Positions 55,784 to 64,000 of a stretch of DNA of 64,000 nucleotides are shown here, in pieces. Position 1 is the stretch's first letter. Every line of letters starts with the position of its first letter. Position numbers and translations under genes: made by a program. The DNA comes from Mycobacterium attenuatum (GTDB taxonomy: Bacteria > Actinomycetota > Actinomycetes > Mycobacteriales > Mycobacteriaceae). The stretch covers positions 62,001-126,000 of the forward strand of contig NZ_UPHT01000046.1 of the NCBI RefSeq assembly GCF_900566085.1, given 5' to 3'. Under the pieces are notes generated by a model. It searched no databases and had not been told where the DNA came from. It saw nothing but the letters and a program-made list of their open reading frames with translations.

Positions 55784-56781
55784 GCGACATCGACGTCGAA
55801 GTGGCCCTGCCGTTTTGGCTGGACCGGCCCGACCACGAAGCAATCGAAGTCGCATTGGCGGCCTGCGACGCGGGCTTCGACGGCCTCTGGATCGGCGAGA
55901 TGGCCACCTATGACGCGTTCGCGCTGGCCACCGCGGTCGGAATGCGGGCGCCTCAGCTGACCCTGAAGATCGGCCCGCTGGCCGTCGGTGTCCGCGGCCC
56001 GGTGACGCTGGCGCTGGGAGTGGCCTCGGTTGTCGCCCTCACCGGCAATCGGGTCGACCTCGCTCTGGGGGCGTCCAGTCCGGCGATCGTGAGCGGCTGG
56101 CACAACCGCCGGTGGGCACACCATGTGCCGGTCATGCGGGAAACCATCGAATGCCTGCGGCCGATATTGGCCGGTGAGCGCGCCGACTACACCGGCCGGC
56201 ACGTCAGCAGCCACGGTTTCCGGCTCCGCGACGCACCGCCCGATACCCGAATTGCGTTAGGGGCGTTCGGTCCCGGCATGATCCGGCTGGCGGCCCGGCA
56301 CGCCGACGAGGTGGTGCTCAACCTCGCGTCGCCGGCGCGAGTCGCGCAGGTTCGGGAGGTCCTCGACGCAGAAGCCGCCGCGGTCCGCCGTCCTGCGCCG
56401 CGCCTGACGGCCTGGGTACCCGTCGCAGTCAACCCGGATGCTGCCGCACACGCGCAGCTGGCGGGTCAGGTGGCGGTGTATCTCGCGCCGCCCGGCTACG
56501 GCGAAATGTTCACCGCGCTGGGCTTCGGCGACCTCGTCCGCAGCGCGCGCACCGGCGCCACCCGACGTGAACTGGCGGCGGCCGTCCCCGTGGAACTGCT
56601 CGACCAGGTGGGTGCGCTGGGCGGCGCCGACCAGGTCGCAGCCCGGCTGCGGGCCTATCACGACGCCGGTGCCGACTGCGTCGCCGTCGTGCCCTCGACA
56701 GCCGAAGACCCCGGTGCCCGGATGACGCTGCGCACTGTCCGGGAGATCGCGCCCGCGCCGGGCCGCACCCGCTCACGTTAG
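55780..56781 (+). CDS. LLM-class F420-dependent oxidoreductase, Rv3093c ortholog
   Basis: GTG 55780 overlaps the stop of the upstream gene by 4 nt. The 333-residue TIM-barrel protein is of the luciferase-like monooxygenase class: ALAACDAGFDGLWIGEMATYDAFALA, KIGPLAVGVRGPVTLALGVAS, ALTGNRVDLALGAS, and ALGAFGPGMIRLAARHADEVVLNLAS. Cofactor F420 or FMN is expected. It corresponds to Rv3093c, and its coupling to the acyl-CoA dehydrogenase-like gene suggests a two-component oxygenase or a shared pathway. The substrate is unknown. Confidence 0.9.
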   Translation: MSDIDVEVALPFWLDRPDHEAIEVALAACDAGFDGLWIGEMATYDAFALATAVGMRAPQLTLKIGPLAVGVRGPVTLALGVASVVALTGNRVDLALGASSPAIVSGWHNRRWAHHVPVMRETIECLRPILAGERADYTGRHVSSHGFRLRDAPPDTRIALGAFGPGMIRLAARHADEVVLNLASPARVAQVREVLDAEAAAVRRPAPRLTAWVPVAVNPDAAAHAQLAGQVAVYLAPPGYGEMFTALGFGDLVRSARTGATRRELAAAVPVELLDQVGALGGADQVAARLRAYHDAGADCVAVVPSTAEDPGARMTLRTVREIAPAPGRTRSR

Positions 56782-56835
56782 CCAGCATGCGGTCAGCGCG
56801 GGTTTAGTCTTGCCGCTTGGGGTCAAGTCTCAGGC

Positions 56836-58194
56836 GTGCCCGAGACGACCGAACTGACCATCGTTGATCCACGCAGTGGCGAGGCCTTGGCCCGGGTCCC
56901 GATCGCCGACGCCGAGCAATGCCGGCGTGCGGTGGCCCGCGCCCGTGATGCTCGCCGCGGCTGGGTGCGCACCGCGGCGGGAGAACGGGCCGCTCGGGTC
57001 AGAGCCGCCGCCGCGGCGGTGGAATCGGCGGCCAAAGAACTCGCCGAACTGATCGAACGCGAAACCGGCAAGCCGGTCGACGATGCCCTGGGCGGTGTTC
57101 AGGCCGGCGTCGACACACTGCGCCAATACGCCGAGCTGGGACCGCTGCACCGCGGGCGAAGCTTGCAGGGAAGTTGGGCGGCAACGGATTTCATGATCGC
57201 TGAACCTCGCGGGGTGGGCGCGGTGCTAACCCCGTGGAACGACCCGGTCGCGGTTGCCGCCGGGTTGCTCGGCGCGGCCCTGGTCACCGGTAACACCGTC
57301 GTGCACAAGCCCAGTGAGCGGTGCCCGACTGCCGGCCGCCGCTTCGCCGAGTTGATTGCCGCACACCTTCCCGACGGTGTGCTGGAAATCCTCGACGGCG
57401 ATGCACGGGTGGGTGCCCGCCTGGCGGCGGCGGGTGACGTCGACGTGGTGGCTCATGTCGGCAGCAGCGCCACCGGGCGCGCCATCGCTCGAACGTGCGC
57501 AGACCGGGGAGCCAAGGCGATCTTGGAAAACGGCGGAAACGACGCCCTGATCGTCGATGCGGGCGTGGACCCGCGTTGGGCGGCCGAGCAGGCCGCCACC
57601 GGCGCATTCGCCAATGCCGGACAGATCTGCGTCGCGGTGGAGCGCATCTATCTGGTGGAGGCACTGGCCGGTCGCTTCGTCGACGAGCTTGCCGGCCAGT
57701 CGCATAGCTGGGCCGACCGGATCGGCCCGCTGGTCGACCGGCGCCATCGCGACCACGTACACCGCCACGTCACCGATGCCGTCGAAAAAGGAGCGACCCT
57801 GCGCACGGGCGGCGAGCCCGCGCCGGGGAGGGGCGCCTTCTACCCCCCGACGGTGCTGACCGGCTGCGACCCGAACATGCTGGTGTTCAGCGAGGAGACG
57901 TTCGGTCCCGTGGCGCCGGTACGCGTCGTCCCGGACTTCGACACCGCGCTCACCGAAGCCGCCAACGACCGTTACGGGTTGGCGGCGACGGTGCTTACCG
58001 CCGACATGGGCCACGCGCAGCAGGCCTGGCGGACGCTTCCGGTGGGCACGGTCAAGATCAACGCGGTGTTCGGGGGTGCTCCGGGCGGCGCGTCGCAGCC
58101 GCGACGCGCCAGCGGCAGTGGCTTCGGCTTCGGCCCAGAGCTTCTCGACGAGATGACGGAGGTCAAAGTGGTGCACTGGACGGCGCCGGCTTGA
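56836..58194 (+). CDS. Aldehyde dehydrogenase family protein
   Basis: The 452-residue product from GTG 56836 has the ALDH fold: WNDPVAVAAGLLGAALVTGNTVVHKPSE, GSSATGRAIA, the catalytic Cys in ANAGQICVAVERIYL, and EETFGPVAPVRVVPDFD. The catalytic-Glu block reads AILENGGNDALIV where most members have LELGGKN/S, so L is replaced by N though the Glu is kept. A shorter N-terminus than usual (typical members are about 480-500) fits a semialdehyde-type enzyme. It oxidises an aldehyde with NAD(P)+. It lies on the same strand as the flavoprotein pair, about 55 bp downstream, so a common catabolic operon under the HxlR regulator is likely. Confidence 0.9.
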   Translation: MPETTELTIVDPRSGEALARVPIADAEQCRRAVARARDARRGWVRTAAGERAARVRAAAAAVESAAKELAELIERETGKPVDDALGGVQAGVDTLRQYAELGPLHRGRSLQGSWAATDFMIAEPRGVGAVLTPWNDPVAVAAGLLGAALVTGNTVVHKPSERCPTAGRRFAELIAAHLPDGVLEILDGDARVGARLAAAGDVDVVAHVGSSATGRAIARTCADRGAKAILENGGNDALIVDAGVDPRWAAEQAATGAFANAGQICVAVERIYLVEALAGRFVDELAGQSHSWADRIGPLVDRRHRDHVHRHVTDAVEKGATLRTGGEPAPGRGAFYPPTVLTGCDPNMLVFSEETFGPVAPVRVVPDFDTALTEAANDRYGLAATVLTADMGHAQQAWRTLPVGTVKINAVFGGAPGGASQPRRASGSGFGFGPELLDEMTEVKVVHWTAPA

Positions 58195-58255
58195 TCGCCG
58201 CGCCGGGCTACCGGCCCGAGCTAACGGTAACCTCGATCGCCATGGGGGAGACCCG

Positions 58256-59179
58256 ATGAGCGCGGGGCTGTTCGGCCTCCTGGACGACGTTGCGGCCCTG
58301 GCGCGGCTGGCCGCGGCCTCGGTTGACGACATCGGCAGCGCCGCCGGTCACGCGACCGTCAAGGCTGCCGGAGTGGTCGTCGACGACACCGCGGTCACGC
58401 CGCAATACGTGCATGGGATCACCGCCGAGCGCGAATTGCCGATCATCAAGCGCATTGCGGTCGGATCGCTGCGCAACAAGCTGTTGATCATCCTGCCCGC
58501 CGCGATGCTGCTGAGTCAGTTCGTGCCGTGGTTGCTGACCCCGATCTTGATGGTGGGCGCCACCTACCTCTGCTACGAAGGCGCGGAGAAAGCCTGGAGC
58601 AGCATTCGCGGTCACCAAGCCCAGGCGGCGCCGGCCGGCGAGCAGGAGGTGGTCAGGGGAGCAGTCCGGACCGACCTGATCCTGTCGGCCGAGATCATGG
58701 TGATCGCGCTCAACGAGGTGGCCAGCCAGAGGTTCTTGCCCCGGCTCGTCATCCTGATCGTCGTTGCCCTGATCATCACCGCAGTCGTGTATGGGGCCGT
58801 CGGCGCCATCGTCAAGATGGACGACGTGGGCCTGCGGCTCACCGAGACCGGATCACGGTTGGGCCGCCAGGTCGGCCGTGGCCTGGTCGCCGCGATGCCG
58901 AAACTACTCTCGGCGCTGGCGACGGTCGGGACGGTGGCCATGCTCTGGGTGGGCGGCCACATCCTGCTGATAGGCACCGACCGCGTCGGCTGGCACCCGC
59001 CCTACGCCTGGCTCCACCACGTCGAGGAGCAGGTGCGCCATGCCGCGGGATCGGCGGGCGCGGTGCTGGCCTGGCTGGTCGACACCGGCGCCTCGGCGGT
59101 TATCGGATTGACCGTCGGTGCCGTCGTCGTGCCGCTGGTGCACCTGCTGCCGTCGCGCCGGGGTCGCGCCGCGGAATAG
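58256..59179 (+). CDS. DUF808 family integral membrane protein (Rv3092c-like)
   Basis: ATG 58256 follows GGGGGAGA. The 307-residue protein opens AGLFGLLDDVAALARLAAASVDDIGSAAG, the typical start of the DUF808/YedI family, with the motif DDTAVTPQYVHGITAERELPI. There are about five or six membrane helices (LLIILPAAMLLSQFVPWLLTPILMV, LPRLVILIVVALIITAVVY, LLSALATVGTVAMLWVGGHILLI, AVIGLTVGAVVVPLVHLL). Position matches Rv3092c. The function of the family is not established. Confidence 0.92.
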   Translation: MSAGLFGLLDDVAALARLAAASVDDIGSAAGHATVKAAGVVVDDTAVTPQYVHGITAERELPIIKRIAVGSLRNKLLIILPAAMLLSQFVPWLLTPILMVGATYLCYEGAEKAWSSIRGHQAQAAPAGEQEVVRGAVRTDLILSAEIMVIALNEVASQRFLPRLVILIVVALIITAVVYGAVGAIVKMDDVGLRLTETGSRLGRQVGRGLVAAMPKLLSALATVGTVAMLWVGGHILLIGTDRVGWHPPYAWLHHVEEQVRHAAGSAGAVLAWLVDTGASAVIGLTVGAVVVPLVHLLPSRRGRAAE

Positions 59180-59182
59180 TCG

Positions 59183-59986
59183 TCAGATGAAATCCGAGCC
59201 GCCGTCGACGTTGACCGTTGCGCCGGTGACATAGCCGTTGCGCCGCGACACCAGGTAAGCGGTGATCGAGGCGACCTCCTCGGGAAGGCCGGCGCGGCCC
59301 AGATCGCAAGGATGGTGAAAATGCTTGTTGATCCAGGTCATAACATCGTGCGGATCGGCGGCATCCAGGCCGTCGGCGGCCAGGATATCGGTGAGCTGTT
59401 CGGTGAAGCTGGCCGTGACGATGGTCCCCGGGCACACGCAGTTGACCAGAATGCCGTCCTTGGCAAGGCTTTTCGCCAAGTTCTTGGTGACGCTGGACAG
59501 CGCCGCCTTCGATGCGGTGTAGGCGACCAGGCGCGGACTTTGGCGCTGAATGGAGTGCGCGGACAGCGTGACGACGCGAGCCCAGTCCGCGGCCCGCAGC
59601 AGCGGCAAGGCCGCGCGGATCGAACGGACACCCGACATGGTGCCCAGCGTGAACGCGGCATCCCAGGCCGCATCGTCTAGCTGCTCGAAATACCCCGCGC
59701 CCGGTCCAATCGTATGGACCAGGCAATTCAGCTGTCCCCAGCGCTCAAAGACTTGGGCGAAGGCATCGGTGATGGCGGCGGCGTCGGCCATGTCCGCACT
59801 GATCCCGACGGCGTCCGGGGCGCCGGCTGTGCGAAGCCTGCCCACGGCCGCGTCGAGTCCCGCCCTGCCCCTGGCCATGACGGCCACGCAGGCTCCTTCG
59901 GCGGCAAGGGTTTCCGCGATGGCCAGCCCCATGCCCTTGCTGCCCCCGGTGACGACAGCCTTCGATCCGGTGAAGCCGAGGTCCAT
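59183..59986 (-). CDS. Short-chain dehydrogenase/reductase
   Basis: The 267-residue protein has the classical SDR layout: TGGSKGMGLAIA (cofactor loop), LVHTIGPGAG in place of NNAG, catalytic Ser in VVTLSAHSIQ, YTASK (Tyr and Lys) and the C-terminal GATVNVDGGSDFI. The cofactor is NAD(P), with Arg in MARGR after the second strand suggesting NADP. It is transcribed with the TetR regulator gene just upstream on the same strand. The unusual HTIGPGAG in the NNAG position is shared with some SDRs acting on bulky substrates. The substrate is unknown. Confidence 0.9.
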   Translation of the reverse strand: MDLGFTGSKAVVTGGSKGMGLAIAETLAAEGACVAVMARGRAGLDAAVGRLRTAGAPDAVGISADMADAAAITDAFAQVFERWGQLNCLVHTIGPGAGYFEQLDDAAWDAAFTLGTMSGVRSIRAALPLLRAADWARVVTLSAHSIQRQSPRLVAYTASKAALSSVTKNLAKSLAKDGILVNCVCPGTIVTASFTEQLTDILAADGLDAADPHDVMTWINKHFHHPCDLGRAGLPEEVASITAYLVSRRNGYVTGATVNVDGGSDFI

Positions 59987-60007
59987 TGCACTTTCTTAGC
60001 AGGCGAT

Positions 60008-60592
60008 TTAGCAGCCGGTGCCTGCTACTTCGGCGATGGTCTCCGACGGCACGCCCAGCCCGCGCAGACAGAACCGGACGGTGCGTTCCCGAACGCCGTC
60101 GCGCTCACAATCACCCGATGCCCACTGCTGTTCGGTGTTGGCCCAGAGCACGCCCTGGATGGCTTGCGCCTCGTCCACCGGATGGATGTCGTGAAACAGG
60201 TTCTGCTGCAGGCCCAGATGAAGCTGTTCGATCAGCGGCTTGAGAGTTTCGACGTGGGCCGGCGCAACGAGCTCGGGGGTGTTGAGCATGTGTGATTGGG
60301 CTTCCACCGACAGGTGGCGCAAGTCGGCCTTCACGTTCTCGTCGAAGGCAAGGTCGAGTCGGGCGTCGATCCAGGCAGCCACCGCTTCGACCGGGTTGGT
60401 GGCCTTGGCCATCTGGGTTCGCAGCCGCGTTGCTTCAACGCGCGCCACTTCCAGGAAAACCGCCGCAACCAGTTGGTCTTTCGATTCGAAGTGCCGGTAG
60501 AAGGCGCGGGTGCTCAGCTGCGCCCGGTCCAGGACGGTGGCGACGTTGAGCCCTCGCACCCCGTGCTCGCGCACCGACGTCGAGGCGGCCAC
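60008..60592 (-). CDS. TetR-family regulator, N-terminus disrupted
   Basis: The remaining 194 residues start at GTG 60592 with the second half of helix 1 (AASTSVREHGVRGLNVATVL) and a good helix-turn-helix (DRAQLSTRAFYRHFESKDQLVAAVF), then a helical ligand domain. Upstream, the same frame carries LNGRLTRRRHKLAPDPGIRR, obviously part of the protein, and continues to MTDPSSRNSR from ATG 60703, but a TAA at 60671-60673 interrupts it as codon 11. Thus the intended protein was about 231 residues. Either re-initiation at GTG 60592 yields a shortened regulator, or the gene is dead. It lies 22 bp before the SDR gene. Confidence 0.75.
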   Translation of the reverse strand: MAASTSVREHGVRGLNVATVLDRAQLSTRAFYRHFESKDQLVAAVFLEVARVEATRLRTQMAKATNPVEAVAAWIDARLDLAFDENVKADLRHLSVEAQSHMLNTPELVAPAHVETLKPLIEQLHLGLQQNLFHDIHPVDEAQAIQGVLWANTEQQWASGDCERDGVRERTVRFCLRGLGVPSETIAEVAGTGC

Positions 60593-60753
60593 CAGGATGG
60601 CGCGCCGAATGCCGGGGTCCGGAGCGAGTTTGTGTCGGCGCCGGGTAAGCCGGCCGTTGAGGTTGGTGGGTTAGCGGGAATTCCGGCTACTCGGATCCGT
60701 CATAGCTGCGTAGGTACCCATCGCGCGGTCCGCGAACACCCCGGCGGGAAGCG

Positions 60754-61383
60754 TTACGGACAATAGGTGCGCATCGAGATCGCCACGTAATCCTCGGCGT
60801 TGCCGCTCAACGCCGGATTGCTGGCCCGAAATGCCGCGACGATCTGGTCCACCGTCATGCCCCGGCGAAAGTTCAGGCAGACCAACTTGCCGTTGTAGAC
60901 GGCGGCGTCGGGATTGGCGAAGGTGATGCCGCGGTCGTTGAGGGCCTGAATGTATCCGCTGTCCTGCTCCGGGGTCGAGGCGATGGTGGTGGGAGCCGGC
61001 GCGCTGGTTGCCGCGGGTGCGGCCGTCGTCGCCGGCGGAGCCGCGGGCGGTTGCGCCCCCTGGCGGGGGGACTTCTCCCTGGTCAGCGCCCAACCGCCGA
61101 CCACGATGAGCACCGCGATGCCAACACCGAGCAGCAGCAGCGCCGCGGCGCGCCCCCACGTCGTGCCCCAGGTCTGGCCGGCCGCTCCGGTTGCGGCGGA
61201 GGGTTCGTCGTCGCGCAGGTCCTGGCTGGCGTAGGGTTCGCCGGGTTCACCGGGTTCGCCGGGTTCGTCGTTGCGCGACCATGCGGTGTGGACCGCGTCG
61301 GTGGGTGTGGAATTCGGCACGGCGGCGGTCTCGCCGCCGTCGAGTGCGGCGGTGTCCTCGGAAGCCGGGACCGGCTCGGCCAT
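60754..61383 (-). CDS. DUF732 protein, membrane-anchored
   Basis: This 209-residue protein has an acidic N-terminus with the low-complexity repeat EPGEPGEPGEP, one membrane helix at about 79-99 (RAAALLLLGVGIAVLIVVGGWAL), a Pro/Ala/Thr linker and a C-terminal DUF732 domain of about 75 residues. That domain has DSGYIQALNDRGITFANPDAA, LVCLNFRRGMTVDQIVAAF and the closing SMRTYCP. The two cysteines (LVC and TYC) form the conserved disulphide of the family. DUF732 domains are restricted to mycobacteria and relatives, and sit outside the membrane; function unknown. Confidence 0.9.
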   Translation of the reverse strand: MAEPVPASEDTAALDGGETAAVPNSTPTDAVHTAWSRNDEPGEPGEPGEPYASQDLRDDEPSAATGAAGQTWGTTWGRAAALLLLGVGIAVLIVVGGWALTREKSPRQGAQPPAAPPATTAAPAATSAPAPTTIASTPEQDSGYIQALNDRGITFANPDAAVYNGKLVCLNFRRGMTVDQIVAAFRASNPALSGNAEDYVAISMRTYCP

Positions 61384-61431
61384 GGGGCCATGGTAGTCAG
61401 GCCCGAGTCGATGGGCGATTCGCCGGTTGCC

Positions 61432-63132
61432 TTACGTCAGGTGGCGGTTTCGCCACCGTGCCCACCGTCCGGTCGGCAACTGCATCGCAGCCATCACCGA
61501 ACTCATCGACGACGCCACCGACTTCGCGCGGGCCGTGGGCTCGGCGACCGGCGGGCCGTCGCCTTCCCACCATGTCGGCTGCAACAGCGCCGTCGTCACC
61601 GGGATGGCCTGCTCGACGCTGCCGCGTCCCCACTCGCAGGCGCGGTCGATAGCGGCCACGGACGGCGCCAGGTTGATGGGCGACAGCGTGGGCTGGAATT
61701 TGACCAGGTGATCGACATACGGCAGATTGCGCACCATCTGCAACTGGACGGCCTGGGTGATCGGGGCCAGCCACATGTGCCGCGAATCCCATTGCGGATG
61801 AAAGCAATCGAAGGCCAGATAGCACGCGTTGCGGGTGCCGAGCTTGCCGTCGCGCACCCGCTTCCAAGCTAGCTCCACGGGCACGTTGCTGGCCGCGCCG
61901 CCGTCGACAATCGCCGCGATGTCTTTCTCGGCGCACAGCTCGTCGAGGATGCCGACCATGCGATGGTCGCGCGTTTCGTGGTGCAGCACACCGGGAATGG
62001 CCGACGAGAACGATGCGGCGTCGACGACGTCGAAGTCACGGTCCGGGTCGTCTCCGCTGATCACGATGGGCTTGACCACCCGCAAGTCGATGAAGGCCGA
62101 CACCTGCCACATGCGGGCCGCGACAAGTGGTCCGATGCCGATCGGGCGAAACGGCAACGACCGCAACTGCAGCGCCGCCAGTTCCGGACGGCGAAACCTG
62201 GACGGCAGCGCCGCATACGGCTGCCGACGCACTCCGGCGACTACGATGTCGAACGAAATTGCCAAGTCCGACATGCGCATTCGCACGCCGTCTGCCCGGC
62301 TGAGCAGGGCCAGGGCGAACTGGTCGAAGCGCAGCGCGAAGACGCCGGCCAAGCCGTGACGGCGGCGCAGCCGCTCTGGTCCGAGGATGGCCCGGTAGGA
62401 CACCGTCTTGGCCCATTCCATGTACTCCTCGATGGGCACCGGCAGAGCGCGTGCCACCAGGCTGCCAATGATCGAGCCGAACGACGAGCCGATCATGTAG
62501 TCGGGCAGGTGGCCGGCCTCCAGGAGCCGCTGCAGGCCTCCGATATAGACGAAGCCCGCCCCGCCGCCGCCGCCGAGGATCGTGACGAGCTTCTTGTAGC
62601 CGACCTCGGAATCCAGCTCTGCGGGGGAGAAGTCGTTGCCGTGGCGCTCGATCAGCACTCGCCGTTGGTCGTCCTGGTCGGGGGCCAGAGCCTGCAGCAC
62701 ATCGCGCGCCGCCTGCAGGGCTGTGATCGGATCGGCCTCCTCGCGTAGCGGCCCGTACAGCGCGTCGGTGACCCTGGAGCGCCACGGCGCGACTTCGGCG
62801 CCGACCGACACGTCGCCGCGGCCACGGCTGCCGCCCGGGCCGGCAGCGCCCGGCTCGAAGTCGGCGAGCCTGGCGAAATTGAGGATGTAGCGCAACTTGC
62901 GCAATTCCTCGTCGCTCAGCACGTCCGGGTTGGCGAGGTGCTGGCGGATCAGCCGGTTCTCCATCTTCTGCAGCAGCAGGGCCGGCTCGGTCGAGGGCAG
63001 GTCGGCGGTGTCGGCTGGCGCCTCGGCCACTTCACCGTCGAAGGCCTCGTGCTCGAACTCCTCGATGAAGTCGAACTCGGCGTCGCGACGGCCGAAGCGG
63101 CCGCGCACGGCGTCGGCGAACGGAATCTCCAT
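61432..63132 (-). CDS. Patatin-like phospholipase, Rv3091 ortholog
   Basis: ATG 63132 (MEIPFADAVRGRFGRRDAEF) gives 566 residues; an in-frame GTG/ATG three codons earlier is possible. A helical N-terminal region (about 1-180) precedes the patatin domain: oxyanion loop GGGGGAGFVYIGGLQRLLEAG, nucleophile GSSFGSIIGSL and the Asp of AAIVDGGAASNVPVELAW, a complete Ser-Asp dyad. The acidic N-terminus and length match Rv3091. It would hydrolyse phospholipid acyl esters. It overlaps nothing and is followed on its strand by no coupled gene; the SPFH gene lies 18 bp upstream, so a two-gene operon is likely. Confidence 0.92.
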   Translation of the reverse strand: MEIPFADAVRGRFGRRDAEFDFIEEFEHEAFDGEVAEAPADTADLPSTEPALLLQKMENRLIRQHLANPDVLSDEELRKLRYILNFARLADFEPGAAGPGGSRGRGDVSVGAEVAPWRSRVTDALYGPLREEADPITALQAARDVLQALAPDQDDQRRVLIERHGNDFSPAELDSEVGYKKLVTILGGGGGAGFVYIGGLQRLLEAGHLPDYMIGSSFGSIIGSLVARALPVPIEEYMEWAKTVSYRAILGPERLRRRHGLAGVFALRFDQFALALLSRADGVRMRMSDLAISFDIVVAGVRRQPYAALPSRFRRPELAALQLRSLPFRPIGIGPLVAARMWQVSAFIDLRVVKPIVISGDDPDRDFDVVDAASFSSAIPGVLHHETRDHRMVGILDELCAEKDIAAIVDGGAASNVPVELAWKRVRDGKLGTRNACYLAFDCFHPQWDSRHMWLAPITQAVQLQMVRNLPYVDHLVKFQPTLSPINLAPSVAAIDRACEWGRGSVEQAIPVTTALLQPTWWEGDGPPVAEPTARAKSVASSMSSVMAAMQLPTGRWARWRNRHLT

Positions 63133-63150
63133 GAGCACCAATCTTGTCCG

Positions 63151-64000
63151 CTAGTGTCCGGGCACGGAAACCGTGGGCAGGGCCGAGCTGCCCGGCCAGC
63201 AACCCAGCGGGCTGATTCCCTTGTTGATGGCGGCCGTAATGCAGTTCTGCACAACGACATTCGGGTCGTTGCTGATCGAGCGGGACAGGATCTCGTTGGC
63301 CTTGGCCTGGGCTTCGGCGGTCCGTTGCGCCTCCACCGCAATCGAGGTCTGGGCGCGTTGCTGGTTGAGCTGGTTGATCTTGTCCTCGGTGCCTTGGTCG
63401 TACTGGATGGTGGGCACGTTGACGTCGAAAATGTCGACCTGGCCACTGACATCCTGACGCATGATGTCGGCGGCTCGCTTGGCGAGCTTGGGCAGCGGGG
63501 AGACGTCGAGGTTCTGCGGGTCCAGCGGGTTGAAGGCGGCGAACACCTCGTTGAGCGCCACCGACAGATTCCGCTCGATCAGGTTCACGCGCACGTTGTC
63601 GAAGGTTTTGTACTGCTGGAACAGTTCGGGGGCGGCGGGCTGCTTGAGCTGCCAGCGGATGCTGACGTCAGCCAGGGCAGTGGATTGGTTGCCCAGCCGC
63701 ACCATGATCCGCTGATCGTTGTTGCCCTCCTTGACGTATTTGTCGATCTGCACCGCGCCATCCATCTGGTGGGTCATCTGCCACGGCCACTTGCCGTGGA
63801 AGCCGTTGTTGAGGCTGACGCCGTTGGGGCGCCCGAAGGCGGTGACGATGGCGATTTGGCGGGTCCCGACGATGGTGAAGCAGCCCAACAGGAAGAACAA
63901 CGCCGATGCTGCCAAGGCGGCGATGGTCAGCGACTTGGCGCGGGCGCGGGCTTTGTCGGCGCCGGCGAACACCCACAGCAATGCCGCGACTCCGGCCACG
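63151..64000 (-). CDS. SPFH/Band 7 membrane protein, Rv3090-like (5' end outside window)
   Basis: About 283 residues are present before the window edge. An N-terminal hydrophobic segment (SLTIAALAASALFFLLGCFTIVG) is followed by an SPFH domain: TRQIAIVTAFGRPNGVSLNNG, KYVKEGNNDQRIMVRLGNQ, RVNLIERNLSVALNEVFAAF, DVNVPTIQYDQGTEDKINQL. A coiled region QRAQTSIAVEAQRTAEAQAKANEI ends in INKGISPLGCWPGSSALPTV. Position next to the patatin gene matches Rv3090. SPFH proteins organise membrane complexes; pairing with a patatin lipase suggests membrane-lipid control, as inference. Confidence 0.88.
   Translation of the reverse strand, partial: VAGVAALLWVFAGADKARARAKSLTIAALAASALFFLLGCFTIVGTRQIAIVTAFGRPNGVSLNNGFHGKWPWQMTHQMDGAVQIDKYVKEGNNDQRIMVRLGNQSTALADVSIRWQLKQPAAPELFQQYKTFDNVRVNLIERNLSVALNEVFAAFNPLDPQNLDVSPLPKLAKRAADIMRQDVSGQVDIFDVNVPTIQYDQGTEDKINQLNQQRAQTSIAVEAQRTAEAQAKANEILSRSISNDPNVVVQNCITAAINKGISPLGCWPGSSALPTVSVPGH

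Overview
The window is high-GC DNA from a slow-growing Mycobacterium. It carries PE/PPE proteins, the complete dosR (devR/devS) dormancy locus, tgs1, a DUF732 protein, an ssrA copy whose tag reads ADSHQRDYALAA, and a gene order that follows M. tuberculosis Rv3137 down to Rv3090 in reverse. It is not M. tuberculosis: several blocks are inserted, replaced or decaying relative to that backbone. They include a quinol-type NO reductase operon, an MspA-like porin, a polyketide/amino-lipid cluster and a second LipY with a PPE domain. A M. kansasii- or M. marinum-like species fits, but the species cannot be fixed from the sequence alone.

Layout. 0-1.8 kb: hisN (partial), a small membrane protein, PPE51. 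2.4-6.2 kb (minus): norZ, a Cys-rich membrane protein and a slipin, translationally coupled. 6.4-9.7 kb (plus): universal stress protein, devR, devS. 9.6-13.7 kb: two Acg-type nitroreductases, tgs1 and a pyridoxamine-oxidase-like protein. Candidate DosR boxes lie upstream of the stress-protein operon (shared with norZ) and between the first nitroreductase and tgs1.

13.8-28.4 kb is an accessory island at the position where M. tuberculosis has its moa1 region. It holds an MmpL transporter, an EthA-like Baeyer-Villiger monooxygenase, a 2108-residue reducing polyketide synthase, an alpha-oxoamine synthase overlapping it by 4 nt, and a zinc alcohol dehydrogenase. It ends in a broken group II intron. 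The enzymes suggest that a polyketide chain is released by condensation with an amino acid to give a sphingoid-like amino-ketone, which is then reduced and exported.

28.4-42.1 kb is mostly core: agpS, a PE/PPE pair, fprA, prfB, an MscS channel, a proline-rich membrane protein, ftsE, ftsX, smpB, an AAA+/TPR pair absent from the M. tuberculosis order, an Rv3099c-like protein, and ssrA with its terminator. SmpB and tmRNA together form the trans-translation system.

42-54 kb is surface and lipid related: PE-LipY, a frameshifted secreted protein, a transmembrane Ser/Thr kinase, an alpha/beta hydrolase, small secreted proteins, an MspA-like porin, PPE-LipY, decaying AveC-like and P450 genes, and a GH5-like secreted hydrolase. 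54-64 kb returns to the Rv3095-Rv3090 order: HxlR regulator, acyl-CoA dehydrogenase-like flavoprotein, LLM oxidoreductase, aldehyde dehydrogenase, DUF808 protein, SDR, TetR regulator with an N-terminal nonsense codon, DUF732 protein, patatin and an SPFH protein (partial). No rRNA, tRNA, CRISPR array or intact insertion sequence was seen.
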